Assembly (NCBI GenBank): GCA_028280205.1
Contig: JANQME010000443.1
Span: forward strand, 1 to 22,365
Direction: 5' to 3'
Length of the DNA stretch: 22,365 nucleotides
From: Longimicrobiales bacterium
GTDB taxonomy: Bacteria > Gemmatimonadota > Gemmatimonadetes > Longimicrobiales > Gaopeijiaceae
The notes under the pieces were generated by a model. It searched no databases. It saw nothing but the letters and a program-made list of their open reading frames with translations, and had not been told where the DNA came from. This document shows positions 6,425-14,012 of the stretch, piece after piece; position 1 is the stretch's first letter, and each line of letters opens with the position of its first letter. The position numbers were made by a program, and so were the translations under genes.

Positions 6425-7885
6425 ATGGCCGAACCGCGTGGGGCGCCCGTGCTCATGGTCCAGGGGACCGGATCGGGCGTAGGGAAGTCGCTGCTGGTGG
6501 CGGCTCTGTGCCGGTTGGCGCGGCGTCGGGGGGTGCGCGTCGCTCCCTTCAAGGCGCAGAACATGTCGAACAACGCCGCGGTCACCGCGTGTGGCGGAGA
6601 GATCGGTCGCGCGCAGGCGCTGCAGGCGCTCGCGGCCGGGGTCGAGGCGGAGGTCGTCATGAACCCGATCCTGCTCAAGCCGATGGCGGATACCCGTTCG
6701 GAAGTCGTACGGCTCGGGCACACCGATCGGTTGGCGACCGACCGTCCGTGGCGTGAGCGACGCGAAATTCTCTGGCCGGTCGTCACCGATGCGATCGCTC
6801 AGCTTCGAGGGCGCTTCGAGCTGGTGATCGCCGAGGGCGCCGGGAGCCCCGCCGAGACCAACCTGCGCGACTCCGACATCGTCAACATGGCGGTGGCTCG
6901 CCACACGCACGCCCACGTGCTCCTCGTTGCCGACATCGATCGGGGTGGCGCGTTCGCCTCACTCTTCGGAACGTGGGCCCTCCTCGAAGACGCCGACCGC
7001 ACGCTCTTCCGCGGCTTCGTGCTGAATCGATTCCGGGGGGATCCGTCGCTCCTCGCACCCGCGCCCGAAGATCTCGCCCGGCGCACCGGAGTGCCGGTGC
7101 TCGGCGTCGTCCCCTGGGTCCACCACCATCTCCCGGAAGAGGACGGGGGTCCCGCGCTGGAGGGAGAGGACGGGTTGCCGGTGATCGGCGTGGTCGGCTA
7201 TCCCCGGGCTTCGAACCTCGACGACCTCGATCCGCTGCGGCACGAGTCGACGGTACGACTGCGCTGGGTTCGGCGACCGAGCGACCTCGCGGGTGTCGTC
7301 GCGATCGTCCTGCCCGGATCCCGCAACACCCTCGACGACCTGCGCTGGACGAAGGAGAACGGTCTGGCCGACGTGGTTCGGGGCCTCGCGGCCGATGGTG
7401 TGGCCGTGGTGGGGCTCTGCGGAGGGTACCAGATGATGGGTGCGCGAGTGACGGATCCGGACGGCGTCGAGGGGGGTGGCTCGGAGGAGGGTCTCGGTCT
7501 CCTCGACGTGCGCACCGAGCTCGCTCCGCAGAAGGAGATCCGTCGGACGCGCGCGCACGTGATCGACGGCGGGGCGGCCGGAGCGACGATCGATGGGTAC
7601 GAGATCCACCACGGGAAGACGGTCGCCGGGCCCGGCATGCGGGTGTGGCTGAACGACGGCGAGGCCCCACTCGGCTACGCCGCAGGGCCTCATTGGGGGT
7701 GCTACCTCCACGGCGTCTTCACCGACGACGCCTTCCGACAGGCCTGGCTCGCCTCGTTGGGCGTCGACGGGGAGTCGCGGAGTTGGACCGGCGTCGTCGA
7801 GCGGGAGCTGGACCGGGTCGCCGACGTCGTGGAGGATGCGCTGGATGTCGACGGGCTGTTCGCCTCGGTTGTCGGGCGTCGTTAG
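6425..7885 (+). CDS. cobQ: Cobyric acid synthase CobQ/CbiP
   Basis: This 486-residue cytosolic enzyme amidates four side chains of adenosylcobyrinic acid a,c-diamide using glutamine and ATP. The N-terminal half has the ATP-binding loop GTGSGVGKS (14-22), PFKAQNMSNNA, the ILLKP segment, ELVIAEGAGSPAE, and the DIDRGGAFAS motif typical of CobQ. The C-terminal half is a class I glutamine amidotransferase with the catalytic cysteine in VVGLCGGYQMMG (Cys332) and the histidine in CYLHGVF (His429). GYEIHHGKT is also typical. Length is normal. ATG 6425 follows the previous stop by one base; the longer frame upstream is a shadow. It is the last gene of the riboswitch-led unit. Confidence 0.96.
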   Translation: MAEPRGAPVLMVQGTGSGVGKSLLVAALCRLARRRGVRVAPFKAQNMSNNAAVTACGGEIGRAQALQALAAGVEAEVVMNPILLKPMADTRSEVVRLGHTDRLATDRPWRERREILWPVVTDAIAQLRGRFELVIAEGAGSPAETNLRDSDIVNMAVARHTHAHVLLVADIDRGGAFASLFGTWALLEDADRTLFRGFVLNRFRGDPSLLAPAPEDLARRTGVPVLGVVPWVHHHLPEEDGGPALEGEDGLPVIGVVGYPRASNLDDLDPLRHESTVRLRWVRRPSDLAGVVAIVLPGSRNTLDDLRWTKENGLADVVRGLAADGVAVVGLCGGYQMMGARVTDPDGVEGGGSEEGLGLLDVRTELAPQKEIRRTRAHVIDGGAAGATIDGYEIHHGKTVAGPGMRVWLNDGEAPLGYAAGPHWGCYLHGVFTDDAFRQAWLASLGVDGESRSWTGVVERELDRVADVVEDALDVDGLFASVVGRR

Positions 7886-8046
7886 CGCGTGAGGCGGAAG
7901 CCGGGCGCGAGCGTCCGGATGCATCCCCGTCCCGTCTTGACGCGGAGCGGATCGAGACCCAGTCTCCTGAAGTTGAGACTGATTCTCAACTGCACCTCAG
8001 TCGCACCAAGCCCTGTCGAGCCTTTCCTGTCGTAGGAGAATCCTCC
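7886..8046 (+). promoter_or_regulatory. Regulatory intergenic region of iron set A
   Basis: This 161-base gap separates the B12 operon from the first iron-locus gene. It holds TTGACG (7937-7942), a candidate -35, then the Fur-box-like palindrome at 7971-7991, and a ribosome-binding site TAGGAGA just upstream of GTG 8047. A weak hairpin CGGGCGCGAGCGTCCG lies near 7904-7919 after cobQ, but without a U-run, so I do not call it a terminator. I found no small open frame with coding character. Confidence 0.5.
7971..7991. promoter_or_regulatory. Fur-box-like operator, set A
   Basis: AGTTGAGA-CTGAT-TCTCAACT is a perfect inverted repeat with 8-base arms and a 5-base centre. The core TTGAGACTGATTCTCAA closely resembles known iron boxes of the TGAGAATGATTCTCA form. 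It lies 56 bases upstream of the yncE-like gene. An almost identical 21-mer precedes set B. Fur repression under iron-replete conditions is inferred. Confidence 0.75.
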
Positions 8047-9123
8047 GTGTCTGTCCCCGCTTCGGGCGGATCGAACCGCCCCCGTACATTCCGTCCGGTG
8101 TTCGCGCTGGCGGGCTTCGTAGCCCTCTTTGCCACCGCCGCCAGCGTGGCGTATGCCGTTCAGAGGGCCCCCTCCGTGGAGCATCAGGTGAAGGTGCACG
8201 CCGGCCTCTACGAATCGCACACCTACCAGAACAGCCTTTGGGTCACGGCCGTGGGCTCCAGCCTGATCTCCGGCGCGCGCCTGGTGGAGCTCGATGCTCG
8301 GACGCTCGAGGAGAAGCGCGTGATCGACATGGGTGACGCCGCCGCCTTCGGCGTTACGGTCAACCGCAACACGGGCATGGCGTACACCACGAACACGCGC
8401 GCCGGGAACATCGGCGTGGTGAACCTCCGCTCAGGCGAGATCCGCACGATCTCCGATCCCGACGCCGACGGGAACCCGCATCTGTACGGCATCGTCGTCG
8501 ACCACGACAACAACATGATCTACGCGTCCGTCGCCCAGACGCCGGGTGAGGTCTGGGTCATCGACGGTGCGACGAACACGCTCGACCGGATCATCGACGC
8601 TGGGGGCTCACGCCCGACGGGCATCGTCGTCGACGGCGCGGCGAACCGGCTCTACGTCGCCAACATGGGCGACGATTTCATCTCCGTGATCGATCTCGGC
8701 AGCGACCGGGTCATCGACAGGATTCCGACGGTTGGTGGCCGCTCCACGCGGCTCGCACACGACGCGGCGGGTGGCCGGCTCTTCGTCGGCAACCAGGCTT
8801 CGAACGACCTCTCGGTCATCGATCTGAAGCAGATGCGCGCGGTTCGCCGCGTCGCGACGGGTGAGCAGCCGGTCGGCGTCGCCTACCACCCGGTAAACAA
8901 CCAGATCTTCGTGGCCAACCGGGGCAGCGGTACGGTGAGCGTGATCGACGGCGAGACGTACGAGACGATCGACGAGCTCGAGATCGGCACGTTCCCGAAC
9001 GACATCCACGTGGACGAGACCACGGGGATGGTCTACGTCACCAACAAGTCGGCCCGTACGCCCCGGGGCGAGGAGCCGACGATCGATCCGCGCGGCGACA
9101 TGGTGACGCTGATCAGCCCCTGA
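8047..9123 (+). CDS. YncE-like secreted beta-propeller protein (copy 1)
   Basis: This is a 358-residue exported protein. The N-terminal hydrophobic segment PVFALAGFVALFATAASVAYA (about residues 17-37, shown in part) is a signal peptide or anchor. The rest is about seven 40-residue YVTN-type blades with repeats such as NRLYVANMGDDFISVIDL, LFVGNQASNDLSVIDL and IFVANRGSGTVSVIDG. It ends with VYVTNKSARTPRGEE and DPRGDMVTL, nearly shared with the paralogue at 15226. E. coli YncE is an iron/Fur-regulated periplasmic seven-bladed propeller of unclear function, and the upstream Fur-like box here fits. GTG 8047 is preceded by TAGGAGA; upstream codons are a shadow of cobQ. No catalytic or heme motif is visible. 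A scaffold or ligand-binding role in periplasmic iron handling is inference. Confidence 0.85.
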   Translation: MSVPASGGSNRPRTFRPVFALAGFVALFATAASVAYAVQRAPSVEHQVKVHAGLYESHTYQNSLWVTAVGSSLISGARLVELDARTLEEKRVIDMGDAAAFGVTVNRNTGMAYTTNTRAGNIGVVNLRSGEIRTISDPDADGNPHLYGIVVDHDNNMIYASVAQTPGEVWVIDGATNTLDRIIDAGGSRPTGIVVDGAANRLYVANMGDDFISVIDLGSDRVIDRIPTVGGRSTRLAHDAAGGRLFVGNQASNDLSVIDLKQMRAVRRVATGEQPVGVAYHPVNNQIFVANRGSGTVSVIDGETYETIDELEIGTFPNDIHVDETTGMVYVTNKSARTPRGEEPTIDPRGDMVTLISP

Positions 9124-9149
9124 GGCACGGCGCACGAGTCGAATCCAAG

Positions 9150-10340
9150 GTGCGTGCTCGCCGATTCCTGTCCGGTACCGGCGTCGCGGTCGTCATGGCC
9201 GGAGCAACGGTCGGCGGCGTACGTTCGCCGTCGGCCGAGCAGCCGATCACCGAAGAGCGCTCCGGGATACGCGCGCCGGTCGCAGCTACTCCGTCGGCCC
9301 TCTGGGAGTGGGACCTCCCGCCGGACATCGCACCCCCGCGGGTCCCGGACGACAACCCCATGTCGGCCGAGAAGGTGGAGCTGGGCCGGCACCTCTTCTA
9401 CGACACGCGGCTCTCCGGCAACGAGACACAGAGCTGTGCGTCGTGCCACCGGCAGGAGCTCGCCTTCACCGACGGGCTCGCACGGGCGGTCGGCTCGACC
9501 GGCGAGGTACACCCGCGCGGGAGCATGTCCCTGGTGAACATCGCCTACTCGAGCACGCTCACCTGGGGCGATCCGGAGCTGCGCTTGCTCGAGGAGCAGC
9601 AGCGCGGCCCGCTCTTCGGAACCGAACCGGTCGAGATGGGGATGGGAGGTCGGGAAGAGGAGCTTCTCGCCCGCCTGCGTGCTTCTGAGGTCTACCCCGA
9701 GATGTTCGTGGCCGCCTTCCCGGACGACTCCGACCCCATCACGGTGGAGCGCCTCCTCGACGCGATCGCGGCGTTCGAGCGGACACTGATCTCGTTCGAC
9801 TCGCCGTACGACCGATACACGTTCTGGGGCGAGCGCAGTGCGATGAGCCGGGAGGCGCTCGCCGGCGCCGAGCTCTTCCTCAGCGAGCGCATGGGGTGCG
9901 TACACTGCCACGGAGAGCCCTTTTTCACGAACTCGATCGATTACGAGGGCAAGGAGGTCGTGCTGGAGGAGTTCTTCAACACCGGGCTGTACGACGTCGA
10001 CGGGGAGGGCGGCTACCCTCCACCCAACACCGGTGTCCATGCGTTCACGGGCGACCCCGAAGACATGGGGCGCTTTCGCGCGCCTTCACTGCGTAACGTC
10101 GCGGTCACCGGTCCCTACATGCACGACGGCAGCATCGAGACGCTCGATGCGGTGCTGGCGGAGCACTACATGCCCGGGGGGCGCACCGGCAACCCGCGGC
10201 GCAGCCACCTCATGGTTCGCTTCGGGCTCACGTCTCGGGAGCGCGCGATGGTAGTCTCCTTCCTCGATGCGCTGACCGACTCGACGTTCCTCAACGATCC
10301 GCGGTTCTCGGATCCCTGGGAGGGGCGGAGTGAGCGCTGA
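9150..10340 (+). CDS. Di-heme cytochrome c peroxidase / MauG-family protein
   Basis: The 396-residue protein has an N-terminal signal-like segment (residues 8-25) and two c-type heme motifs, CASCH (96-100) and CVHCH (250-254). Family context is clear: VELGRHLFYDTRLSGNETQS before the first heme, AFTDG after it, and FRAPSLRNVAVTGPYMHDGS in the C-terminal domain. Members reduce hydrogen peroxide or oxidise protein or peptide substrates in the periplasm. The segment usually read as N.A....FWDGRA.SL..Q is NIAYSSTLTWGDPELRLLEEQ here, so the WDGR motif is altered. The GTG start at 9150 lies 26 bases after the propeller gene and has only AAGG next to it. The gene overlaps the nitroreductase by 11 bases. 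Its partner and substrate cannot be told from the sequence. Confidence 0.9.
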   Translation: MRARRFLSGTGVAVVMAGATVGGVRSPSAEQPITEERSGIRAPVAATPSALWEWDLPPDIAPPRVPDDNPMSAEKVELGRHLFYDTRLSGNETQSCASCHRQELAFTDGLARAVGSTGEVHPRGSMSLVNIAYSSTLTWGDPELRLLEEQQRGPLFGTEPVEMGMGGREEELLARLRASEVYPEMFVAAFPDDSDPITVERLLDAIAAFERTLISFDSPYDRYTFWGERSAMSREALAGAELFLSERMGCVHCHGEPFFTNSIDYEGKEVVLEEFFNTGLYDVDGEGGYPPPNTGVHAFTGDPEDMGRFRAPSLRNVAVTGPYMHDGSIETLDAVLAEHYMPGGRTGNPRRSHLMVRFGLTSRERAMVVSFLDALTDSTFLNDPRFSDPWEGRSER

Positions 10341-11025
10341 GACGGATCTGTTGCAGATCATCGCCGAACGCCGGACCACCAAGGTCCTGGCGCCCCCCGA
10401 CGCGCCGCTTCCGCTGGCGCCGTCGTCTGCCGCGCCGCTTCTGACCCGGATGCTCACGGCGGGGGGACATGCCCCGTATCATCACGTGTGTCACGAGGTC
10501 CACCGAGAAGATCCGGGCTCCAGCCCGGCGCCCTTTCGTTTCCACGTCGTCGACGCGGCCTCGTGTCGCGCCCTTGCGGCTCGGATCGGGAACCTCGACG
10601 GCCCGGTTGCGAAGACGGTCGGTCTCCTCGGCGCGGCGGACGGGTGCATCCTGGCGAACTGGCTGCCCGACCCCGCCGATGAGCCCGCGGGCGACACGGA
10701 GGTGGGAGGTCCGGTGGTGGGGCTCGACCGTCCCCCGTTCGCGCCCACCCGGCGCAACATCGAACACGTCGCCGCGACCGCGGCCGCGATCCAGAACATG
10801 CTGCTCGTCGCGACCGAAGCGGGGGTCCGGTCGTTCTGGTCGAGCGGCGGGCCGTACCTCGGTCGGGGCGACGTCCGCGGGTGGCTCGGCATTCCGGAGC
10901 GCGAGGTGCTGCTCGGCGCGATCTACCTCTTCCCGGCGGAGACCGGTCCGGCAGAGGTCAAGCCGGGTGCCCACCGCGGCAAGGCGGGCGCCTTCGAAGC
11001 GTGGTCCCGCTGGGTCTCGCTCTGA
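10330..11025 (+). CDS. Nitroreductase-family flavoprotein (YdjA/RutE-like)
   Basis: The protein has 231 residues and no signal peptide, so it is cytosolic. The start IIAERRTTKVLAPPDAP followed by LLTRMLTAGGHAPYHH matches the RRS.R.F and APSH FMN-binding opening of nitroreductases. The middle IEHVAATAAAIQNMLLVATEAG followed by SFWSSGG and the end GIPEREVLLGAIYLF match the family helix and the LG.P....VLG..YLG block. Such enzymes use FMN and NAD(P)H. It overlaps the peroxidase gene by 11 bases, so the two are probably co-translated. Position in an iron-regulated set suggests a reductive step such as flavin or ferric-chelate reduction, but this is inference. BluB (lower-ligand synthase) was considered and is a poorer match. 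Confidence 0.8.
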   Translation: MSAETDLLQIIAERRTTKVLAPPDAPLPLAPSSAAPLLTRMLTAGGHAPYHHVCHEVHREDPGSSPAPFRFHVVDAASCRALAARIGNLDGPVAKTVGLLGAADGCILANWLPDPADEPAGDTEVGGPVVGLDRPPFAPTRRNIEHVAATAAAIQNMLLVATEAGVRSFWSSGGPYLGRGDVRGWLGIPEREVLLGAIYLFPAETGPAEVKPGAHRGKAGAFEAWSRWVSL

Positions 11026-11044
11026 GGGGACGCCTGCTCCCCTC
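11024..11044 (+). other. Perfect 7-bp hairpin at the nitroreductase stop codon
   Basis: GAGGGGA (11024-11030) and TCCCCTC (11038-11044) can form a 7-bp stem with a 7-base loop, starting inside the TGA stop. There is no U-tract, so it is not a standard intrinsic terminator. It may be an mRNA-stabilising or attenuating element. Confidence 0.4.
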
Positions 11045-11049
11045 CGGCG

Positions 11050-11079
11050 TTGACGCATCGCCCAGGCTCGGAGGATACT
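11050..11079 (+). promoter_or_regulatory. Candidate internal promoter upstream of the transporter genes
   Basis: TTGACG (11050-11055) and GATACT (11074-11079) are separated by 18 bases. They match the sigma-70 consensus at five and four of six positions. They lie in the only sizeable gap (85 bases) within set A, just before the FecCD gene. Confidence 0.35.
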
Positions 11080-11110
11080 GCGGAGGTCGATTCCCCTGAG
11101 CCGAGGTGCC

Positions 11111-12169
11111 GTGCCCCAGCCGGCCGAAGCGACGGTTGCCGTCGTCGATGCCTACGCGGCGCTCTACCGCCGGCGGCTCGCGCTCCTCGCGGCGATGCTC
11201 GTCGCCACCGCGGTCGCGCTCACGCTCGACGTGGCGACCGGACCGTCCGATCTGCCCGTGGCGGACGCACTGCGCGGCCTCCTCGACCCCGGCGCTCTGT
11301 CACCGGCTCAGGCGTTCATCGTGCGCGACGTGCGCCTTCCGGCTGCCCTGACCGCGCTGCTTGTAGGGGCCGCCCTGTCGCTGTCCGGGGCGGAGATGCA
11401 GACGATCCTGAACAACCCGCTCGCCAGCCCGTTCACCCTCGGCGTCTCCGCGGCCGCGACTCTCGGCGCGGCACTGGCCATCGCGCTCGGGATCGCGATC
11501 CCGGGGGTTCCCGAGGCGTGGCTGGTTTCCGCGAATGCGTTCGCCTTCGCGCTCGCTTCGGTGTTCCTGCTGCAGGCGCTCGGGCGGATGCGGGGCACCG
11601 GACCCGAGACGCTCGTGCTCTTCGGGATCGCGCTCGTCTTCGCCTTCAACGCGCTCGTCGGCCTCATCCAGTTCCTTTCGAGCCAGCAGGCGTTGCAGCA
11701 GCTCGTCTTCTGGAGCCTCGGCAGCCTGGGTGCGGCGAACTGGACGTCGGCGGGCGTGCTGGCACTCGTGGTGACCCTCGTCTTCCCCTTCTCCTACGCA
11801 GCGCGCTGGAAGATGACGGCGCTCACGATGGGCGACGAGCGCGCCCGAGCGTTCGGTGTCGCGGTCGATCGGCTCCGCTTCGCCTCTCTGGTGCGGATCA
11901 GCCTCCTCGCGGCGGTCGCGGTCGCCTTCGCCGGAACGATCGGCTTCGTGGGTCTCGTCGGACCGCACCTCGCTCGACTCCTGGTCGGTGAGGACCATCG
12001 CTTCCTGCTGCCCGCCAGTGCCCTCGCGGGTGCGCTCGTCCTCTCTCTGGCTTCGACGGCGAGCAAGCTTGTCGTGCCGGGCGCGGTCCTCCCGCTCGGC
12101 ATCGTCACCTCGCTCGTGGGGGTGCCCGCTTTCCTCGCGCTGGTCGTCGGGAGACGGGAGCGGCTGTGA
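11111..12169 (+). CDS. fepD: FecCD-family ferric-siderophore ABC permease
   Basis: This is a 352-residue inner-membrane protein with about ten hydrophobic segments. It has the family motif IVRDVRLPAALTALLVGAALSLSGAEMQ (residues about 73-100, usually R.PR...A.L.GA.L..SG...Q), then NNPLASPFTLGVSAAA, the LGSLGAANW segment, the coupling region ERARAFGVAVDRLR, and GTIGFVGLVGPHLARLLVG. It would import a ferric siderophore across the inner membrane with the ATPase that overlaps it. Only one permease gene is present, so the channel is presumably a homodimer, unlike FepD/FepG. GTG 11111 has GAGG about six bases upstream. A B12 permease (BtuC) is similar in fold, but the neighbours are iron-siderophore genes. 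Confidence 0.92.
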   Translation: MPQPAEATVAVVDAYAALYRRRLALLAAMLVATAVALTLDVATGPSDLPVADALRGLLDPGALSPAQAFIVRDVRLPAALTALLVGAALSLSGAEMQTILNNPLASPFTLGVSAAATLGAALAIALGIAIPGVPEAWLVSANAFAFALASVFLLQALGRMRGTGPETLVLFGIALVFAFNALVGLIQFLSSQQALQQLVFWSLGSLGAANWTSAGVLALVVTLVFPFSYAARWKMTALTMGDERARAFGVAVDRLRFASLVRISLLAAVAVAFAGTIGFVGLVGPHLARLLVGEDHRFLLPASALAGALVLSLASTASKLVVPGAVLPLGIVTSLVGVPAFLALVVGRRERL

Positions 12170-13026
12170 GCTCGGGAGGCGTCAGTTCCGGCGGGTTGGT
12201 GGCCGAACGTATCACCGCCGGCTACGGCCGCCGCGACGTGCTCAGCGACGTCTCCCTGGGCCCGCTCTCGTCCGGCGAGGTGACGATGCTCGTCGGGCCG
12301 AATGCGGCCGGAAAGAGCACGCTGTTGCGCGCCCTGGCCGGGCTCGTCCGGGTCTCCGGATCGGTGCGCCTCGACGGCCAGGAGCTCGTCGGCCTACCCC
12401 CCCGTCGTCGTGCTCGTCACGTCGCGTTCATGCCGCAGAGCCTTCCGGGCAGCCTCGACCTCACGGCCCTGGAGGCGGTGCTGAGCGCCCTCCTGGCCGT
12501 ACCTCAGCCTCCCCGGAGCGAGAGTGGCGGGTCGACCGACGACGGCGGATCGGAGGGGTCCGCCGGATCCGACCGATCCAGTGCGCGCCGTGAGCCCACG
12601 GAGCGCGCGCTCACGGCGCTCGCCCGGCTCGGCATCCAGTCGCTGGCCATGGAGCCGCTCGGACGCCTTTCGGGCGGGCAGCGCCAGCTCGTGAGCCTCG
12701 CGCAGTCGATCGTCCGGGGGCCCCGCGTCCTCCTGCTCGACGAGCCCACGAGCGCCCTCGACCTCCGCTACCAGGTCGTGGTGATGCGGCTCCTGCGCGC
12801 GGAGGCCGAAGCGGGGCGGATCGTGGCGCTCGTCGTGCACGACCTCACCCTCGCAGCGCGTTGGGCGGACCGGATCGCTCTGCTGCGTGACGGCCGAATC
12901 GTCGCGGCGGCGACGCCGGAGGAGGCGCTGACGAGCGACCGGCTCCGGGAGGTGTACGGCGTGCGAACCAGGGTCGAGCGCTGCTCGCGAGGCACGCTCC
13001 AGGTGATCGTGGACGGGGAGGGGTAG
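12166..13026 (+). CDS. fepC: FepC-type ferric-siderophore ABC transporter ATPase
   Basis: This 286-residue cytosolic ATPase has Walker A GPNAAGKST, a Q-loop around VAFMPQSL, the signature LSGGQRQLVSLAQSI, Walker B VLLLDEPTSALDLR, and the H-loop VVHDLTLAARWADR. It begins with a GTG that overlaps the permease stop by four bases. Between the Q-loop and the signature is an unusual hydrophilic insertion of about 25 residues, rich in Ser, Gly, Asp and Arg (about residues 121-145), absent from typical FepC proteins. It powers the adjacent FecCD permease. Confidence 0.93.
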   Translation: MSSGGVSSGGLVAERITAGYGRRDVLSDVSLGPLSSGEVTMLVGPNAAGKSTLLRALAGLVRVSGSVRLDGQELVGLPPRRRARHVAFMPQSLPGSLDLTALEAVLSALLAVPQPPRSESGGSTDDGGSEGSAGSDRSSARREPTERALTALARLGIQSLAMEPLGRLSGGQRQLVSLAQSIVRGPRVLLLDEPTSALDLRYQVVVMRLLRAEAEAGRIVALVVHDLTLAARWADRIALLRDGRIVAAATPEEALTSDRLREVYGVRTRVERCSRGTLQVIVDGEG

Positions 13027-13031
13027 CGACC

Positions 13032-13883
13032 GTGGAGCGGATTCGGAGCACCGCCCTGCACGGTACGACGGAGGAGGTCGTCGAGGCGCGCGAGTTGGGC
13101 GGCTTCACGATCCTCACCGCCGTCCCGAACGAGCCGCCGCCGCCCGATGGCTACCCCGTCCTCTACCTCCTGGACGGGGGCGCCTTCTTCGGAACGCTCG
13201 TGGAGATGGTGCGTCTGCGCCGAAACCGCCCGGCCATGACCGGGGTCGAGGCCTCGGTTGTCGTCGGGATCGCGCATCCGGGTGCCTACCCCTACGACCG
13301 CTTGCGCCGGCAGGTCGAGCTGTCACCTCCACCCGACGGTCGGGCCGACGCCCTCCTGCACTTCTTGGCCGAGGAGCTGCATCCCCTGATCGAGGAACGG
13401 ATCCCCACCGATCCCGAGCGCAGGGTCCTGCTCGGACATTCGCTGGCCGGCGCCTTCGTGCTCCACGCCCTCCACCACCGGCCCGAAGTCCACCGCGGAT
13501 ACGTTGCGGTCAGCCCTTCGCTCTGGGCGCACCCGGAGCGCTCGGAGGCCACTTCGACGAGCACGCCCGACGCGCGGCTCGAACGGGGTACGCTCGTCGC
13601 GGCCGACTCCGAGCTGCTCCCTCGGCGCGTCATGGTCGCTGTCGGGCGGTACGACCAGGAGGTGGCGCCGTGGCAGGAGGGCGTGGCCGACGTGGCCGCG
13701 CTTCGAGCTCGCCGGGAGGAGCGAGCCATGGTCGATCGGGCGCGCGAGTATTGCGAAGCGCTCGAGGCCAAGCTCGACCGCGCCGTCGAGGTGCGCTTCG
13801 AGCTGTGCGAGGGGGAGGACCACGCCTCGGTCGTCCCGGTAGGCTTCGGCCGGGCACTCCGATTCGTGGCGGGCGTCGCTTGA
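13032..13883 (+). CDS. Cytosolic alpha/beta-hydrolase esterase (Fes/IroE/BesA-like siderophore hydrolase)
   Basis: The 283-residue protein is of the putative-esterase (D-type, PF00756-like) family. It shows PVLYLLDGGAFFG near residue 40, an oxyanion region followed by the nucleophile elbow VLLGHSLAGAFVLHAL with Ser in GHSLAG, YVAVSPSLW, and a C-terminal catalytic histidine in EGEDHASVVP. No signal peptide is seen, so it acts in the cytosol. In catecholate-siderophore loci such enzymes cut the ester backbone of imported ferric enterobactin or bacillibactin to free iron. Its place after the FecCD and FepC genes and before the DHB genes fits. The start is GTG 13032, five bases after the ATPase stop. 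Substrate is inferred. Confidence 0.82.
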   Translation: MERIRSTALHGTTEEVVEARELGGFTILTAVPNEPPPPDGYPVLYLLDGGAFFGTLVEMVRLRRNRPAMTGVEASVVVGIAHPGAYPYDRLRRQVELSPPPDGRADALLHFLAEELHPLIEERIPTDPERRVLLGHSLAGAFVLHALHHRPEVHRGYVAVSPSLWAHPERSEATSTSTPDARLERGTLVAADSELLPRRVMVAVGRYDQEVAPWQEGVADVAALRARREERAMVDRAREYCEALEAKLDRAVEVRFELCEGEDHASVVPVGFGRALRFVAGVA

Positions 13884-13885
13884 CA
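13880..13885 (+). promoter_or_regulatory. Candidate -35 element upstream of set B
   Basis: A perfect TTGACA overlaps the esterase stop codon. No good -10 follows at standard spacing (AGGATC or GATCTA are the nearest). It lies 31 bases before the second Fur-like box, close to the 34-base spacing of TTGACG and the first box. Confidence 0.3.
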
Positions 13886-13910
13886 CCCCAGCCCGGGCTC
13901 GTCAGGATCT

Positions 13911-13931
13911 AGTTGAAAGTCATTCTCAACT
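13911..13931. promoter_or_regulatory. Fur-box-like operator, set B
   Basis: AGTTGAAA-GTCAT-TCTCAACT is an inverted repeat with 8-base arms, one mismatch and a 5-base centre. It matches the operator at 7971-7991 in both arms except one base. It lies 82 bases upstream of the binding-protein start, in a 129-base gap with no other gene. Confidence 0.75.
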
Positions 13932-14012
13932 GGAGAGTCGCGCGGTGGGTAGCTCCCGCCTGTGCGGCTCCGGGGACCGTCCGTCTCCGCGGTCTCCGAG
14001 GATCCCGCACCG

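Noticed and set aside
5146..6786. 546-codon minus-strand frame across cbiB, cobC and cobQ
   Set aside because: It is antisense to three well-supported genes, with low-complexity Arg/Ala/Gly composition and no recognisable domain.
7900..7925. Possible terminator after cobQ
   Set aside because: The CGGGCG/CGTCCG stem is short, needs a wobble pair and has no U-run.
10330..11025. Nitroreductase as BluB, the lower-ligand synthase of B12
   Set aside because: The protein matches YdjA/RutE-type nitroreductases better, lies behind a Fur-like box rather than a B12 riboswitch, and overlaps the peroxidase gene.
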